Part shown: positions 17,646 to 27,945 of the stretch, one piece after another
Layout of the letters: each line of letters opens with the position of its first letter
Numbering within the stretch: position 1 is the first letter of the stretch
Source: CAVOGJ01 sp963700865
GTDB taxonomy: Bacteria > Planctomycetota > Planctomycetia > Pirellulales > Pirellulaceae
Assembly: GCA_963700865.1 (NCBI GenBank)
Contig: CAVOZC010000019.1
Span: 200,449 to 264,448 of the forward strand
DNA length: 64,000 bases
Reading direction: 5' to 3'
Translations under genes and position numbers: made by a program
The notes under the pieces: model-generated
Told to the model about the DNA's origin: nothing
Databases searched by the model: none
The model's input: the letters and a program-made list of their open reading frames with translations, nothing else

Positions 17646-20171
17646 TTGACGCCATTTTCACCTTCGATGTTCGTGCGCTACCTCGTCAGCGTGGCCGCCT
17701 TCATCGTTTTGCCAATCGGGATCGCGGCCGAGCCGATACGCGTTGATCTTGGCGTCCCAACGGGCCGCAGCGATACGGGCACTCCTGGTTGGCGGGAATG
17801 GCAAGTTCCCGAGGCGCGTGAGACGAGCCAGAAATTTGGCGATGTGCAGGTCACGTTGCGTGTGGCGGAGGATCGAGCCACCGTGCGTGGCTGCTGGCAC
17901 AAGGCTGGTATCGCTACGGGTGCGACGTTGTCGACGGACGGTGTGATCGCCGAAACAAACGCGACGACGGCGTGCCTGGAGTTGGAATTGGTCGGTTTGC
18001 CAGCGGGCTCCCACAGTCTGACGACCTATCATAATGCGGTCGAAAAGCCGCTTCGCGGCCCGATGACGATGGAGAAGGACGGACAGCCGCTGGGCCGGTC
18101 GGTAACTGCCACCTACCGAGTCGACGACGACATCGACGCCGCGACGGCCCATGTCGAGTTTGAGGTGGAACCGAACGAAGCAGTGATCTTTCGGTTTTCA
18201 GCGGCTGGCGATAGCGGGCTTTCCGCGGTCGTGCTGAATGGTTTTGAAATCGATGCCGGGAATCCGCGGCGGAAGGCGCAGAAGCCGCTGCCCGCCGATG
18301 GCGATTGGCACGCCGATGCCGATGCGGGGGATCTTCATCTTCAATGGCGCGCGGCGAGCTCGACGGTGATGCAGCGAGTCTATCTGGCGTCCGCCAAGGT
18401 GCGCGACGAGGCACGAAGGCAGGTGAGCAAGGCTGGGGATGACGGTGAGGGATTTGTCGGGGAAGTTACCTCGCCCAGCCTTGTGTTGCGGAATATCGAC
18501 CGCAACAGTCGACTCTACTACTGTTGGCGAGTCGATTCGATTGACAGCGACGGCACGGTGACTCGAGGAGATATCTGGTCCTTTCGCTGCCGACAGCCCG
18601 CCTTTCCCTCCGCCGAGGGTTACGGCCGTTTTGCCATTGGCGGGCGCGGAGGACGCGTGATCAAGGTCACAAATCTCGAGGATGCCGGGCCCGGCAGCTT
18701 CCGCGCAGCCGTCGAAGCGGAAGGGCCGCGGACCGTCGTCTTTGATATCGGCGGGCGGATTGAGCTGCAATCGAGATTGATTATTCGCAACTCTTTCCTC
18801 ACCATTGCCGGCCAGACGGCGCCCGGTCTGGGCATTTGCCTTTCCAATTTCAACCTGGGAATGCTCGGAGCGCACGACGTCATCATCCGTCACCTGCGAG
18901 TCCGCCCAGGGGATACCGCCGGCATGACACTCGACGGAATGGGAATGGCCAGTTGTGATCACTGCATTATCGACCACTGTTCGATCAGCTGGAGTCAAGA
19001 CGAGGCCTTCAGCTCGCGCAGCGCGCGAAATATCACGCTCCAGCGAACGTTGATTTCGGAAGCCCTTAACATAGCGGGACATAAGAAGTACGAAAAAGGA
19101 AGTGCACACGGTTTTGCCGCCAGCATCGGCGGCGACATCGGGAGCTTCCACCACAATCTGCTGGCGCACTGTGCGGGTCGTAACTGGAGCCTCGCCGGCG
19201 GATTGAACCAGGCCAGTCGCCATACGGGGCGACTCGATATACGAAACAACGTTGTTTACAACTGGCAATACCGCACGACGGACGGAGGAGCTCGCCAGGT
19301 CGTTTTTGAGAATAACTTCTATAAGCCCGGCCCTGCGACCAATGTCTGGCACGTTTTGAAGCCTGAGCGAAATAACATTCAGGGGTTTGGGCCTCAGGAC
19401 TACTACGCAGCCGGCAACGTGATGGCAGGTCGCTATGACCAAACCAAGGATCCGCGGGCTGGCATTGTCGTTCCCCAGGAGGAAGCACTCGACGATTTCT
19501 TCTATCCCACTCCCTTCTTTCCTTCCTTCGTAAGCACCGAATCGGCCGAGGATGCCTTCAAGACGGTCGTTTCCGATGTTGGCTGCAACCAGCCGGCGCT
19601 GGACGCGCACGATCTGCGTGTGATCAAAGAAACGATTTCGGGAACCACGACTTACACCGGTGGCATCTCGGGCCTGCCGGGACTGCCCGATTCACAGGAG
19701 GATGTCGGCGGCTGGGACGCGTATCCGTCATCCGTTCGCGATCCTCAGTGGGACTCGGACGATGACGGTCTGCCAGACTGGTGGGAGTCGATTCACGGAT
19801 TGGATATTCACTCGCCGCCGGGCGACTTTTCCGATTGCCACGCGGATTTGGACGGCAATGGCTATTCGAACCTGGAAGAGTATTTGCGGCAGATGGGGGA
19901 GCCGCATGTATTCTGCGCTGGGGGCGACCCGGTGGTACTCGATTTGTCTCGCTATGCGCGAGGCTTTACGGACGCTCCTACATTTTCCGTCGTCAGCCAA
20001 TCGAACGGGAGAGTGGATGTTTCCACCCACGGAAGAAAGGCGACTTTCACGCCGCCCGCCGATGGCCCGGCGATCGAACACATGGACTTTGAGGTGCGTG
20101 ACAGAGAGGGGAGTCGCCATGCGTGGCGAGTTTGGATATTTGTCATGCCCGCACCGTCAAGTGATGGATAA
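17646..20171 (+). CDS. PL1-like pectate lyase with N-terminal accessory domains
   Basis: 841 residues in one intact frame. A signal peptide (YLVSVAAFIVLPIGIAAE) is followed by a carbohydrate-binding-like beta domain (about 30-210), a fibronectin-like segment (about 215-310) and the beta-helix lyase starting at AEGYGRFAIGGRGG. Family segments include VFDIGGRIELQSR, TIAGQTAPG, DHCSISWSQDE, NVVYNW and ENNFYKPGPAT. It ends with a DSDDDGLPDWWE calcium-binding stretch and a C-terminal beta-sandwich; no PEP anchor is seen. Likely secreted, cleaving pectate by beta-elimination. A TTG start at 17646 was chosen because GAGGAG lies five bases upstream; the ATG at 17667 is the alternative. A candidate operator is 80 bases upstream. 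Confidence 0.86.
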   Translation: MTPFSPSMFVRYLVSVAAFIVLPIGIAAEPIRVDLGVPTGRSDTGTPGWREWQVPEARETSQKFGDVQVTLRVAEDRATVRGCWHKAGIATGATLSTDGVIAETNATTACLELELVGLPAGSHSLTTYHNAVEKPLRGPMTMEKDGQPLGRSVTATYRVDDDIDAATAHVEFEVEPNEAVIFRFSAAGDSGLSAVVLNGFEIDAGNPRRKAQKPLPADGDWHADADAGDLHLQWRAASSTVMQRVYLASAKVRDEARRQVSKAGDDGEGFVGEVTSPSLVLRNIDRNSRLYYCWRVDSIDSDGTVTRGDIWSFRCRQPAFPSAEGYGRFAIGGRGGRVIKVTNLEDAGPGSFRAAVEAEGPRTVVFDIGGRIELQSRLIIRNSFLTIAGQTAPGLGICLSNFNLGMLGAHDVIIRHLRVRPGDTAGMTLDGMGMASCDHCIIDHCSISWSQDEAFSSRSARNITLQRTLISEALNIAGHKKYEKGSAHGFAASIGGDIGSFHHNLLAHCAGRNWSLAGGLNQASRHTGRLDIRNNVVYNWQYRTTDGGARQVVFENNFYKPGPATNVWHVLKPERNNIQGFGPQDYYAAGNVMAGRYDQTKDPRAGIVVPQEEALDDFFYPTPFFPSFVSTESAEDAFKTVVSDVGCNQPALDAHDLRVIKETISGTTTYTGGISGLPGLPDSQEDVGGWDAYPSSVRDPQWDSDDDGLPDWWESIHGLDIHSPPGDFSDCHADLDGNGYSNLEEYLRQMGEPHVFCAGGDPVVLDLSRYARGFTDAPTFSVVSQSNGRVDVSTHGRKATFTPPADGPAIEHMDFEVRDREGSRHAWRVWIFVMPAPSSDG

Positions 20172-20281
20172 AAAAGCGAATTTTGGAGAAGCTGCGGCGG
20201 GCGGCCGGCACCCCGGGCCGGGAGTAAGGGCTCAACGCACCGACCGTCCTTTGTACGAAACACCCGAAGCAGGGAATCGCG

Positions 20282-21946
20282 ATGCATCGTCTCAAGCCCA
20301 TTTTGCAGTTTATTCATGGCGCCCGCGTGGCCGCATGTCGCCTCAGTGCCGTGACGTTGGTCGCGATCTGGATAACGCCGGCGTGGGCTCAGTATCCCAA
20401 GATCACGGCCGAAGTGGCCGCCGAATCACGTGCCCGCATGGAGGCGGCCGATCGTCGTTCTGACGAAGCCTGGGCGCGGGCACTGCCGATCGTCCAAGCG
20501 TGGGAAGCAAAGGGGAAGCCGTACATTCCCGGTGCGGCCAAACCGGAAGATCTGCCTCAAGCCAGCCTGCCGGCATTCCCAGGCGCCGAAGGCGGGGGGA
20601 TGTACTCATTCGGCGGGCGCGGCGGCAAGGTAATGGTGGTTTCCAATACGAATGATCGCGGCCCTGGCAGTTTTCGCGCGGCGTTGGAAACGGGTGGTCC
20701 GCGTATCGTCGTCTTTAACGTGGCGGGCATCATTCGGCTGCAAGAACGGATTCGTGTTCGCGCACCGTACATCACGATTGATGGAAGTAGTGCCCCCGGT
20801 GACGGCGTCTGTATCGCCGGAGATACGGTGGAGCTCGAGACGCACGATGTCATCATTCGCCACATGCGATTTCGCCGAGGAGCCACCTGGGTCGGCGATC
20901 GCAATGATTCGCTGGGAGGCAATCCCATTGGCAATATCATGATTGACCACGTGTCGGGCAGTTGGGGATTGGACGAGAACATGTCGATGTATCGTCACAT
21001 GTACCAGCCACCCGATGGCAGCAAGGCGCTCAAGCTGCCAACCGTCAATATCAGCATTCAGTATTCGATCTTCAGCGAAGGGCTGGACACTTACAATCAC
21101 GCCTTTGGCAGCACGATTGGCGGTTATAACAGCACGTTTCACCACAATTTGTGGGCCTGCAACACGGGCCGCAATCCGAGCGTGGGCATGATCTACGATT
21201 TCTCGCTGATCAATAACGTGATCTTCAACTGGAGCCACCGCACGGTCGACGGTGGCGACCACCGCAGCTTTTACTCCATCATCAACAACTACTTCAAACC
21301 GGGACCCGCGACGGATCTCAGCAAGCCCATCAGCTATCGGATTCTCAAGCCCGAATCGCGCCGCAGCCGTGAATTCAACAGTGATTTTGGCAAGGCGTAC
21401 GTCGCGGGGAACTTCGTGGAGGGAAATGCGGCCGTCACTAAGGATAATTGGAAGGGCGGTGTGCAGGTCGACGAAAGCGATGGCCACGATCCGCTGGTGG
21501 TGCTGCCAAAAATCCGCGTCGATACGCCCTACCCAAACGCGTTCGTTGAGATCGAGACGGCCCAAGAGGCATACGAGACCGTATTGCAAAACGCGGGTGC
21601 TACGAGGCCCACTCGAGATGCCGTGGATCAGCGCGTTGTGGAGATGGTTCGCAGTGGCAAAGTCACTTATGCGGAGGGAGCTGGCATGATCACGGACATC
21701 GCGCAAGTCGGCGGCTATCCCACGTACGAAGGGGAACCGTACATGGATGCGGATCGAGACGGCATGCCGGACGATTGGGAGCAGCAACACGGACTGAACC
21801 CGCAGGATGCGGCCGATGCGGCCGCCGACCTCAACCAGGACGGGTACACCTGTGTGGAAGAGTTTCTCTACCAGCTGGAGCCCAGGAAATCTGGAGTAAA
21901 ATGGGAAACACCGCACACCTATCGGGACTTGTTTGAAGAAGAATGA
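20282..21946 (+). CDS. PL1-like pectate lyase
   Basis: 554 residues, intact. The signal peptide ends TPAWAQ, followed by a helical linker (AEVAAESRARMEAADRR) and the beta-helix beginning PAFPGAEGGGMYSFGGRGG. Typical segments are FRAALETGGPR, GIIRLQERI, DHVSGSWGLDEN, FHHNLWACNTGRNPSVG and NNYFKPGPATDL. The C-terminus carries a DADRDGMPDDWEQ and DLNQDGY calcium-binding module and no anchor, so it is probably released. It follows the 17646 lyase in the same direction by 110 bases and may be co-transcribed. The large number of related lyases suggests division of labour on differently decorated pectins (inference). Confidence 0.86.
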   Translation: MHRLKPILQFIHGARVAACRLSAVTLVAIWITPAWAQYPKITAEVAAESRARMEAADRRSDEAWARALPIVQAWEAKGKPYIPGAAKPEDLPQASLPAFPGAEGGGMYSFGGRGGKVMVVSNTNDRGPGSFRAALETGGPRIVVFNVAGIIRLQERIRVRAPYITIDGSSAPGDGVCIAGDTVELETHDVIIRHMRFRRGATWVGDRNDSLGGNPIGNIMIDHVSGSWGLDENMSMYRHMYQPPDGSKALKLPTVNISIQYSIFSEGLDTYNHAFGSTIGGYNSTFHHNLWACNTGRNPSVGMIYDFSLINNVIFNWSHRTVDGGDHRSFYSIINNYFKPGPATDLSKPISYRILKPESRRSREFNSDFGKAYVAGNFVEGNAAVTKDNWKGGVQVDESDGHDPLVVLPKIRVDTPYPNAFVEIETAQEAYETVLQNAGATRPTRDAVDQRVVEMVRSGKVTYAEGAGMITDIAQVGGYPTYEGEPYMDADRDGMPDDWEQQHGLNPQDAADAAADLNQDGYTCVEEFLYQLEPRKSGVKWETPHTYRDLFEEE

Positions 21947-21968
21947 CGTCCGACCAGAATGGGATGCG

Positions 21969-22059
21969 GTGGGATAGGCTTCCAGCCTGTCATGGCGCCA
22001 TGGAAGTTTGTTTGGGAATTGAAGTTCACAAGTGATGACAGGCTGGAAGCCTATCCCAC
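21969..22059. repeat. Palindromic repeat with perfect 24-bp arms
   Basis: Arms 21969-21992 and 22036-22059 are exact reverse complements (GTGGGATAGGCTTCC... ) separated by 43 bases. It lies between two lyase genes. The GGCTTCCAGCC core also occurs in the 131-bp tandem repeats at 41766. Such elements are common between genes in Planctomycetes (recollection); mRNA stability or termination is a possible role. Confidence 0.85.
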
Positions 22060-22085
22060 GTTTGGCATTCCTCAAAGGAACACGT

Positions 22086-24849
22086 ATGAACGACAGCGAA
22101 CAGAACTGGCCGGACGATCCCTCATGTGTCGGGATAACAGGACCGCGGCTCGCACACAGCGACCTGACAGCGAGGCCGCTCTCGACGCCGAGTTCCGCGG
22201 CTGGCGGCCGAGCCAAATGGAGCTGTCGTGTCGACTCGCGGTCGGCGTTCGTCGCCTGCCTCTGGATCGCCAGCCTGGCGAATCTGGCGACCGCCCAGTC
22301 GCTTCCCTTTTTCTCCGGCGCCGAGGGTTTTGGTGGGGAATTCTTCGGCACGGCCCCAGCGGCCGGCTGGTTCTCGAATGCCTCGGTCTATCATGTGACC
22401 AATCTCAATGACAGCGGTGCAGGTTCCTTCCGCAACGCCTTTCAGGAAAACACGTCAAATCGCATGATCGTCTTTGACGTGGCGGGGACCATCCAACTTA
22501 CCAGCGGTAAGGTCGACATCAAGAATCTTTCCAACTACTACATCGCCGGACAAACCGCTCCCGGTCCGGTGACGATTTACGGTGATACGACATCGATCAC
22601 ACACAGCAGTGATAAGAACAATACGAATGTGATCATGCGCTACCTGTCCTTTCGCAAAGGAGTCGGGCAAAGCAGTGACTCGCTTACGCTCGCGGGCGGG
22701 AGTACGCCCGACGACGCGGGACGTGGCCGTCACATCATGATCGACCATGTCTCGGTGTCTTGGGCAGAAGACGAGAATCTCTCCGTCGCCAACAACAACA
22801 CGAACGTGACCGTGCAGCATTCCATGATTACCGATGCTTTGGGGGCAGGGCACGCGTATGGGTCGCTGGTGCGGCCGCGGAGCGATTCGTCCGTGACTTT
22901 TCACCATAATCTTTACGCGAACAACGTCAGCCGACAGCCGCGGTTGGGAACGTACAACGGAGAATTGCTCACGGCCGACGTTCGTAATAACGTGGTCTAC
23001 AACTGGGGGGGGCGAGCCACCTATGCGGGTGGGAGCAGCGAGCCAGAACGCGAATACGTGGATGTCAATTACGTGGGCAACTACATGATCGCCGGGCCGG
23101 CGACTTCGTCGAACACCACCAAGGCGTTTATCGTGGACAAAAACGTCGACGTGCGAGCCTACCAGGCGGGCAATAGGATCGATTCGGATCGGCAAGTGAA
23201 TCCTGGAGGAATCCCCAACGGCGCCGACACAGGACTGGGCATGTTCCAGGTCAGCACGTCGTCGCCCCAAGGGACCTTGGACGTTCTTTCATCGCCGGTC
23301 CCCATGGCTCCGGTCGTGACTCAATCGGCCTTGGATGCCTATCAAAGCGTCATCGATCATGCCGGCAACTCACGGTGGGGGCGCGATGCGATCGACAGCC
23401 GGATTGTCAATAATGTGTTGACCAACACGCAGCCGTCGAACGGCGTCGGGGCCAGCGCGCCGTCGCGAGCGAGCTCAGTGGGCTGTTGTCAGCCCCCTTG
23501 GTGGAGCATCCGGCCGGTTGGGACAGTGATGGCGATGCCATGTCGGATGAGTGGGAAATCGCCCACGGTTTGAATCCCTTGGTCGGCAACGACTGGAATC
23601 TCGATTTTGATCAGGATGGCTACATCAATCTGGTCGAATTCGTCAACGAATTGGGTGAGTTTCCAGCACCAGTCCGATCGTCTTCAGCGGTGCGAACAAC
23701 GGGCGATATGCTGAGATCGGCAACTGGGACATCAACTGGCAGCCCTCGCGGTGGGACGAGGCCCACATCCGCAGTGGCGTGGCCCTGGTGGATGCCGTTG
23801 GTCAACGAGCGGGCACGCTGAAGATCGGCCTGCAGGCCGGCGATGCCGGTGTCCTGGCGGTTAGTGCTGGCTGGCTGGAAGTCGCGGACCAGATTTTGGT
23901 CGGAGCGGCAAGTGGTGCCGCGGGGATGCTGCAACTGTCCGGCGGCGAGCTCCGCACGCAACGCTTGACGCGGGGCGGTGGGGGGTCCTTCGAGTTTACG
24001 GGAGGCGTGCTCCGCGCGGACGATGTGGAATTCGGAGTGCATAATCAGGGGGGGACGATTCGCCCCGGCTTTGAATCCGCGAAAACCACGATTCAAGGCG
24101 ACTATACGCACGGTGTCGGCAGTCTGCTCGAACTTCATTTGGGTGGGCTGGCGGCCGGCGTCACCTATAGCGTGCTCGACGTTGCCGGCAGCCTCGCGCT
24201 CGCCGGAGGCTGGCTCGACGTCTCCTTCGCCAACGGCTTTGTGCCGTCGTTCGGTGATTCGTTTGACGTACTTGACTTTGGCAGTCTGCAAGGGACGTTT
24301 GCCGAAATCGTCCTGCCCGGCGGTCGGGGGCAATGGAATGTCTCGCGATTGGAGTCAGATGGCATTTTGTCCTTTGTCGGAACCCTGGCCGGTGACTTCA
24401 ACGCCGATGAGTCCTTCGACTGCCTCGATGTTGACGCCTTGGTGGTCGAAATCGCCGCCTCGACGAATAATCTGGCGTTCGACATCACTGGTGATGGAGT
24501 CGTGGACGTGGACGATCTGGGGCAGTGGCTGGCTCACGCCGGAGCCGTGAACTTGCCCACCGGTGAGGCGTACCGGCCGGGTGACGCCAACCTGGACGGC
24601 TCTGTGGACACCAGCGACTTCAACATTTGGAATGCGAATAAGTTTGGCTCGGACGGAGGTTGGTGCGGAGCCGATTTCAATGCCGATGGCGTGACGGATG
24701 TTTCGGACTTTGGTGTGTGGAATTCAAATAAGTTCACATCGTCCTCTGCCCCGAACGTCGTACCCGAGCCCGCGGGTGGTTGCTGGGCCCATCTGTGGTT
24801 CATCTGCCTGGCGATGATCGGCTATCTCCGCCACCGTAGTCCGACGTAA
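22086..24849 (+). CDS. PL1-like pectate lyase with dockerin repeats and PEP-CTERM anchor, frameshifted
   Basis: Three frames: 22086 to about 23470 (signal peptide CLWIASLANLATAQ, then the beta-helix with FSGAEGFGGEF, IVFDVAGTI, YIAGQTAPG, DHVSVSWAEDEN, NNVVYNWGG); about 23470 to 23670 (DSDGDAMSDEWE calcium stretch); about 23670 to 24849 (adhesin-like beta domain, dockerin repeats GDANLDGSVDTSDFN and ADFNADGVTDVSDF, then VPEPAGG anchor). Each break fits one lost base in a short homopolymer. The architecture copies that of the 8891-11544 protein, suggesting duplication. Start 22086 follows AAAGGA; the signal peptide then begins only around residue 50, so a later start is possible. Likely surface-attached pectate lyase. 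Confidence 0.83.
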
Positions 24850-24885
24850 CCGTCGCTCGACGTGATTTCATACAGGTGACATTCC

Positions 24886-26808
24886 GTGAGCATGACGACC
24901 AGTGTACTGTTGATTGTGGTAGGCCATTTCGCGCTTTCCGCCGCGGCAGCGACGCCTCGCACGCTGATCGTGTCGACCGCGGCCGACGTGGATTCGACAG
25001 ACGAGTTTGGCTCGATCCAGGCGGCCCTCGATTCCATTCCTGTCAACAATCGCGAACGAATCGTGATTGAAATCCGCGATGGCATTTACTACGAAAAAAT
25101 CCGCATCGATGCCGACCGTATCACCTTGCGGGGTGAGAGTCGCGCGGGAGTACATATTCGCTACCACCTTCCCCGCTCAGAATACGACCGTCGTTATGAC
25201 ACGATGGGTCCCGCCGTCGTAAACATCTTCGGCGATGACATCATTCTTGAGAATCTCACGATTGAGAACGTCCAACTCAGTCGTGAGCACGCGTTTGCCA
25301 TTTACGGCCAGCCCAATCGCACGATCATTCAAAATTGTGACGTCTTGGGGAATGGTGGTGATACGGTGTCGTTGTGGAATACGTCCTTTGGCATGTACTA
25401 TCACCGCGACTGCCGATTTCGCGGCGGTGTCGATTTTGTCTGTCCTCGCGGTTGGTGTTTTGTGCGGGACTGCATCTTTGAGTGTCCCACGAGCAGCGCC
25501 GCACTCTGGCACGACGGACACATGGACCTCGACATGAAGTTCGTCCTCCGCAATTGCTCATTCATGGGCGGGGAAAAAGAAAAGTTTTGGCTGGGTCGAA
25601 ACCACTATCCGTCTCAGTTCTATCTGTTGGATTGTTCGTTCGATGAGAACATGGCCGACAAGCCGATCGGGACGGTCAAGGAGCTTCCGCCGGGTGTTGA
25701 TCGGGCCCCGTACGAACGGAAATACTTCTTTCGTTGCCATCGCGCCGGTGGAGACTATGTCTGGCACGCGGATAATCTGGCGGAGGCGGCTGGTGCCCCT
25801 GCCGCCGAAGACATCACTGCCGCTTGGACTTTCGGCGGTCGCTGGGACCCGGAAAGCAATGAACCGCCGTCGATCAGGGGCGTCGAGGTCGATGGGGACC
25901 TCGTCTACGTTTATTTCAGCGAGGATGTCGCCGGAGTCCAACGCGCGCATCTCGAGCGCAGCGACGGCACCCAGGCCGCCTACGATCGTGGGAGTGGTTC
26001 GCGGCGGCTTGTCTTTCGGGGCGGTACAAGCGATTCGTCACCGGTACGGCTGGTGACCGAATCACAGGAGATCCATGGGACGTTGGCGACGCTGCAGTCA
26101 CGTTTCGTTCCCGCCCAGGATCTTCCCGACTCGACGCCGCGACGCGTATCGACCATGGTACTCGTCGGTGACTCGACCGTGGCAAATTACGATGCGGATC
26201 ATCCCTGTCAAGGTTGGGGCCAGGCGCTGCCTCATTTCCTCGACGATCGGATCAAGGTGCGGAATCTCGCCCGGGGAGGTCGTAGCTCGAAGAGTTTCCG
26301 CGCGGAAGGGTGGTGGGCCAAAGCGCAGCAGCTTCCAGCGGACTACATCCTGATTCAGTTTGGCCACAATGATAATCCGGGGAAGGGACCGGCACGTGAG
26401 ACCGATCCATCACCGGGCGGTGATTTTCGTGAGAACTTGCGGCGGTATGTGGAAGAGGCGCGTGCCATGGGGGCCGTGCCGGTGCTGGTCAGTCCACCCG
26501 TACGACGTGTTTACGACGAGAACGGCCAGATTTCCACGGCGGGAGCCAACGCCGCGTATGCCGAGGCGACTCGCGCCGTGGCCGACGAGCTTCATTGTGC
26601 GTTCGTCGATTTACATCGTCTGTCGATCACGCTCTTCAATCGACTTGGCGAAGCGAGCAGCGATTGGATGCAACCAGTGGGCGACCGCACCCACTTCACG
26701 GCGGCCGGCGCCGATCGCGTGGCGGGAATCGTGGCGGAGCAGCTGCGCGCGCAGCTTCCCAGCCTGCAACCGATGCTCCGCGACCAATCGCGCGCGACTC
26801 GCCAATAA
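24886..26808 (+). CDS. Pectinesterase (CE8) - rhamnogalacturonan acetylesterase (CE12/SGNH) fusion
   Basis: 640 residues, intact. After a signal peptide, residues about 25-330 form a pectin methylesterase beta-helix: FGSIQAALDSIP, GIYYEKI, an acid at D159 (GGDTVSLW) and D183 in GGVDFVCPRG, and FWLGRNHYP. The usual QDTL glutamine is replaced, so activity or specificity may differ. Residues about 420-630 form an SGNH hydrolase with all four blocks: VGDSTVANY (Ser), ARGGRSSKSF (Gly), FGHNDN (Asn) and DRTHFTAAG (Asp/His). Together it could remove methyl and acetyl groups so that lyases can act. The GTG at 24886 with AGGTGA six bases upstream was chosen; the ATG at 24892 is the alternative. It lies 36 bases after a pectate lyase and 78 before the TRAP genes. 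Confidence 0.88.
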   Translation: MSMTTSVLLIVVGHFALSAAAATPRTLIVSTAADVDSTDEFGSIQAALDSIPVNNRERIVIEIRDGIYYEKIRIDADRITLRGESRAGVHIRYHLPRSEYDRRYDTMGPAVVNIFGDDIILENLTIENVQLSREHAFAIYGQPNRTIIQNCDVLGNGGDTVSLWNTSFGMYYHRDCRFRGGVDFVCPRGWCFVRDCIFECPTSSAALWHDGHMDLDMKFVLRNCSFMGGEKEKFWLGRNHYPSQFYLLDCSFDENMADKPIGTVKELPPGVDRAPYERKYFFRCHRAGGDYVWHADNLAEAAGAPAAEDITAAWTFGGRWDPESNEPPSIRGVEVDGDLVYVYFSEDVAGVQRAHLERSDGTQAAYDRGSGSRRLVFRGGTSDSSPVRLVTESQEIHGTLATLQSRFVPAQDLPDSTPRRVSTMVLVGDSTVANYDADHPCQGWGQALPHFLDDRIKVRNLARGGRSSKSFRAEGWWAKAQQLPADYILIQFGHNDNPGKGPARETDPSPGGDFRENLRRYVEEARAMGAVPVLVSPPVRRVYDENGQISTAGANAAYAEATRAVADELHCAFVDLHRLSITLFNRLGEASSDWMQPVGDRTHFTAAGADRVAGIVAEQLRAQLPSLQPMLRDQSRATRQ

Positions 26809-26886
26809 CTCCGCCACTTCAGCTAATGATCGCATCGTGTATGATGCAGCGAAGCAAATTCGCCAGCCCATCTGGGAGAGCCATCG

Positions 26887-27915
26887 ATGGACAAAGGTCT
26901 CGGTCATGCCGCCTCGTTCTTGATCGTCGGACTGCTTGCCGGGTCGTTGCTCACGACGGCCAGTTTCGCACTGCTGGTGCGACGCCAGAATCAAAACTCC
27001 GCGGCAGGAAATGCCGTCACCGTGTTGAAGCTGGGGCACAGTCTGGATCAGAATCATCCGGTTCACCAATCGATGGTCCGCATGTCCGAACTGCTGTCGC
27101 AGAAATCGGGCGGTACGATACTCCTGGAGATCTATCCCAATGCCCAACTTGGCTCGGAGACCGAGAATCTCGAACAGCTCCAGCGGGGTGCGTTGGCGCT
27201 GACCAAGACGTCAACGGCTCCCTTGGAAAGTTTCATTCCCGAACTCGGCATCTTTGGCGTGCCCTACGTCTTTCGTGACGACGATCACTGTTGGGAGGTC
27301 ATGAATGGTCCGATCGGTAAGGACTTGCTCGTTGCCGGCACCGATGTGGGGCTGCGGGGTTTGTGCTATTTCGACGCCGGGGCACGAAGCTTCTATACGA
27401 TTGACACAGCGGTCATGCATCCTCGCGATTTACAAGGTCTGAAAATCCGCGTGCAAAAAAGCAAAATGGCGATGGACCTGGTCGAGGCGTTGGGTGGCTC
27501 ACCGACGCCCATCCCCTGGGGCGAGCTGTATACGGCATTGCAGCAAAGGCTGGTGGACGGTGCCGAGAACAATCCACCCAGCTTTTATTTCAACCGGCAT
27601 TTTGAGGTCTGCAAACATTTGACCTTGGATGAACACGCCCGGGTCCCCGATATGCTGTTGATCAGCGAGAAGGTCTGGCAGCGTCTGCCGGGACAGGTGC
27701 AACAATGGGTGCTCGAGTCGGCTCAGGAGGCAGCCGAATTCCAGCGGCAACTTTGGCAGCAGGAAAATGCCGCCGCCATCGAGGCCGTAGCTCGTGAAGG
27801 TGTCACGGTCCATGTTCCCGATACGGCACCGTTCCGGGAACAAGTCAAGCCGTTGTACGAACGCTTGAAGGGAACATCGATTGGCGACCTCATTGACCGT
27901 ATTCAGAACATGTAG
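26887..27915 (+). CDS. dctP: TRAP transporter solute-binding protein
   Basis: 342 residues of the DctP family with an N-terminal hydrophobic anchor (FLIVGLLAGSLLTTASFALLV). Family blocks: LKLGHSLDQNHPVHQ, LEIYPNAQLGSE, GLKIRVQKSKM with the carboxylate-binding arginine, and ELYTALQQRLVDGAENNPPSF. It would capture an organic acid or uronate outside the membrane and hand it to the DctQ/DctM pair that follows. Neighbouring pectin lyases and esterases suggest galacturonate or unsaturated uronide uptake (inference). First gene of a three-gene operon; its start has a GGAGAG upstream. Confidence 0.93.
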   Translation: MDKGLGHAASFLIVGLLAGSLLTTASFALLVRRQNQNSAAGNAVTVLKLGHSLDQNHPVHQSMVRMSELLSQKSGGTILLEIYPNAQLGSETENLEQLQRGALALTKTSTAPLESFIPELGIFGVPYVFRDDDHCWEVMNGPIGKDLLVAGTDVGLRGLCYFDAGARSFYTIDTAVMHPRDLQGLKIRVQKSKMAMDLVEALGGSPTPIPWGELYTALQQRLVDGAENNPPSFYFNRHFEVCKHLTLDEHARVPDMLLISEKVWQRLPGQVQQWVLESAQEAAEFQRQLWQQENAAAIEAVAREGVTVHVPDTAPFREQVKPLYERLKGTSIGDLIDRIQNM

Positions 27916-27945
27916 TCCGTTGGCAAGGACCTGGAGAGATTCGAC

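Noticed and set aside
18198..19610. Long minus-strand open frame within the pectate lyase at 17646-20171
   Set aside because: No family-like sequence; it arises from codon bias opposite an intact lyase.
20606..22351. 581-codon minus-strand frame
   Set aside because: It covers parts of two genuine lyases and the palindromic repeat; the composition is not protein-like.
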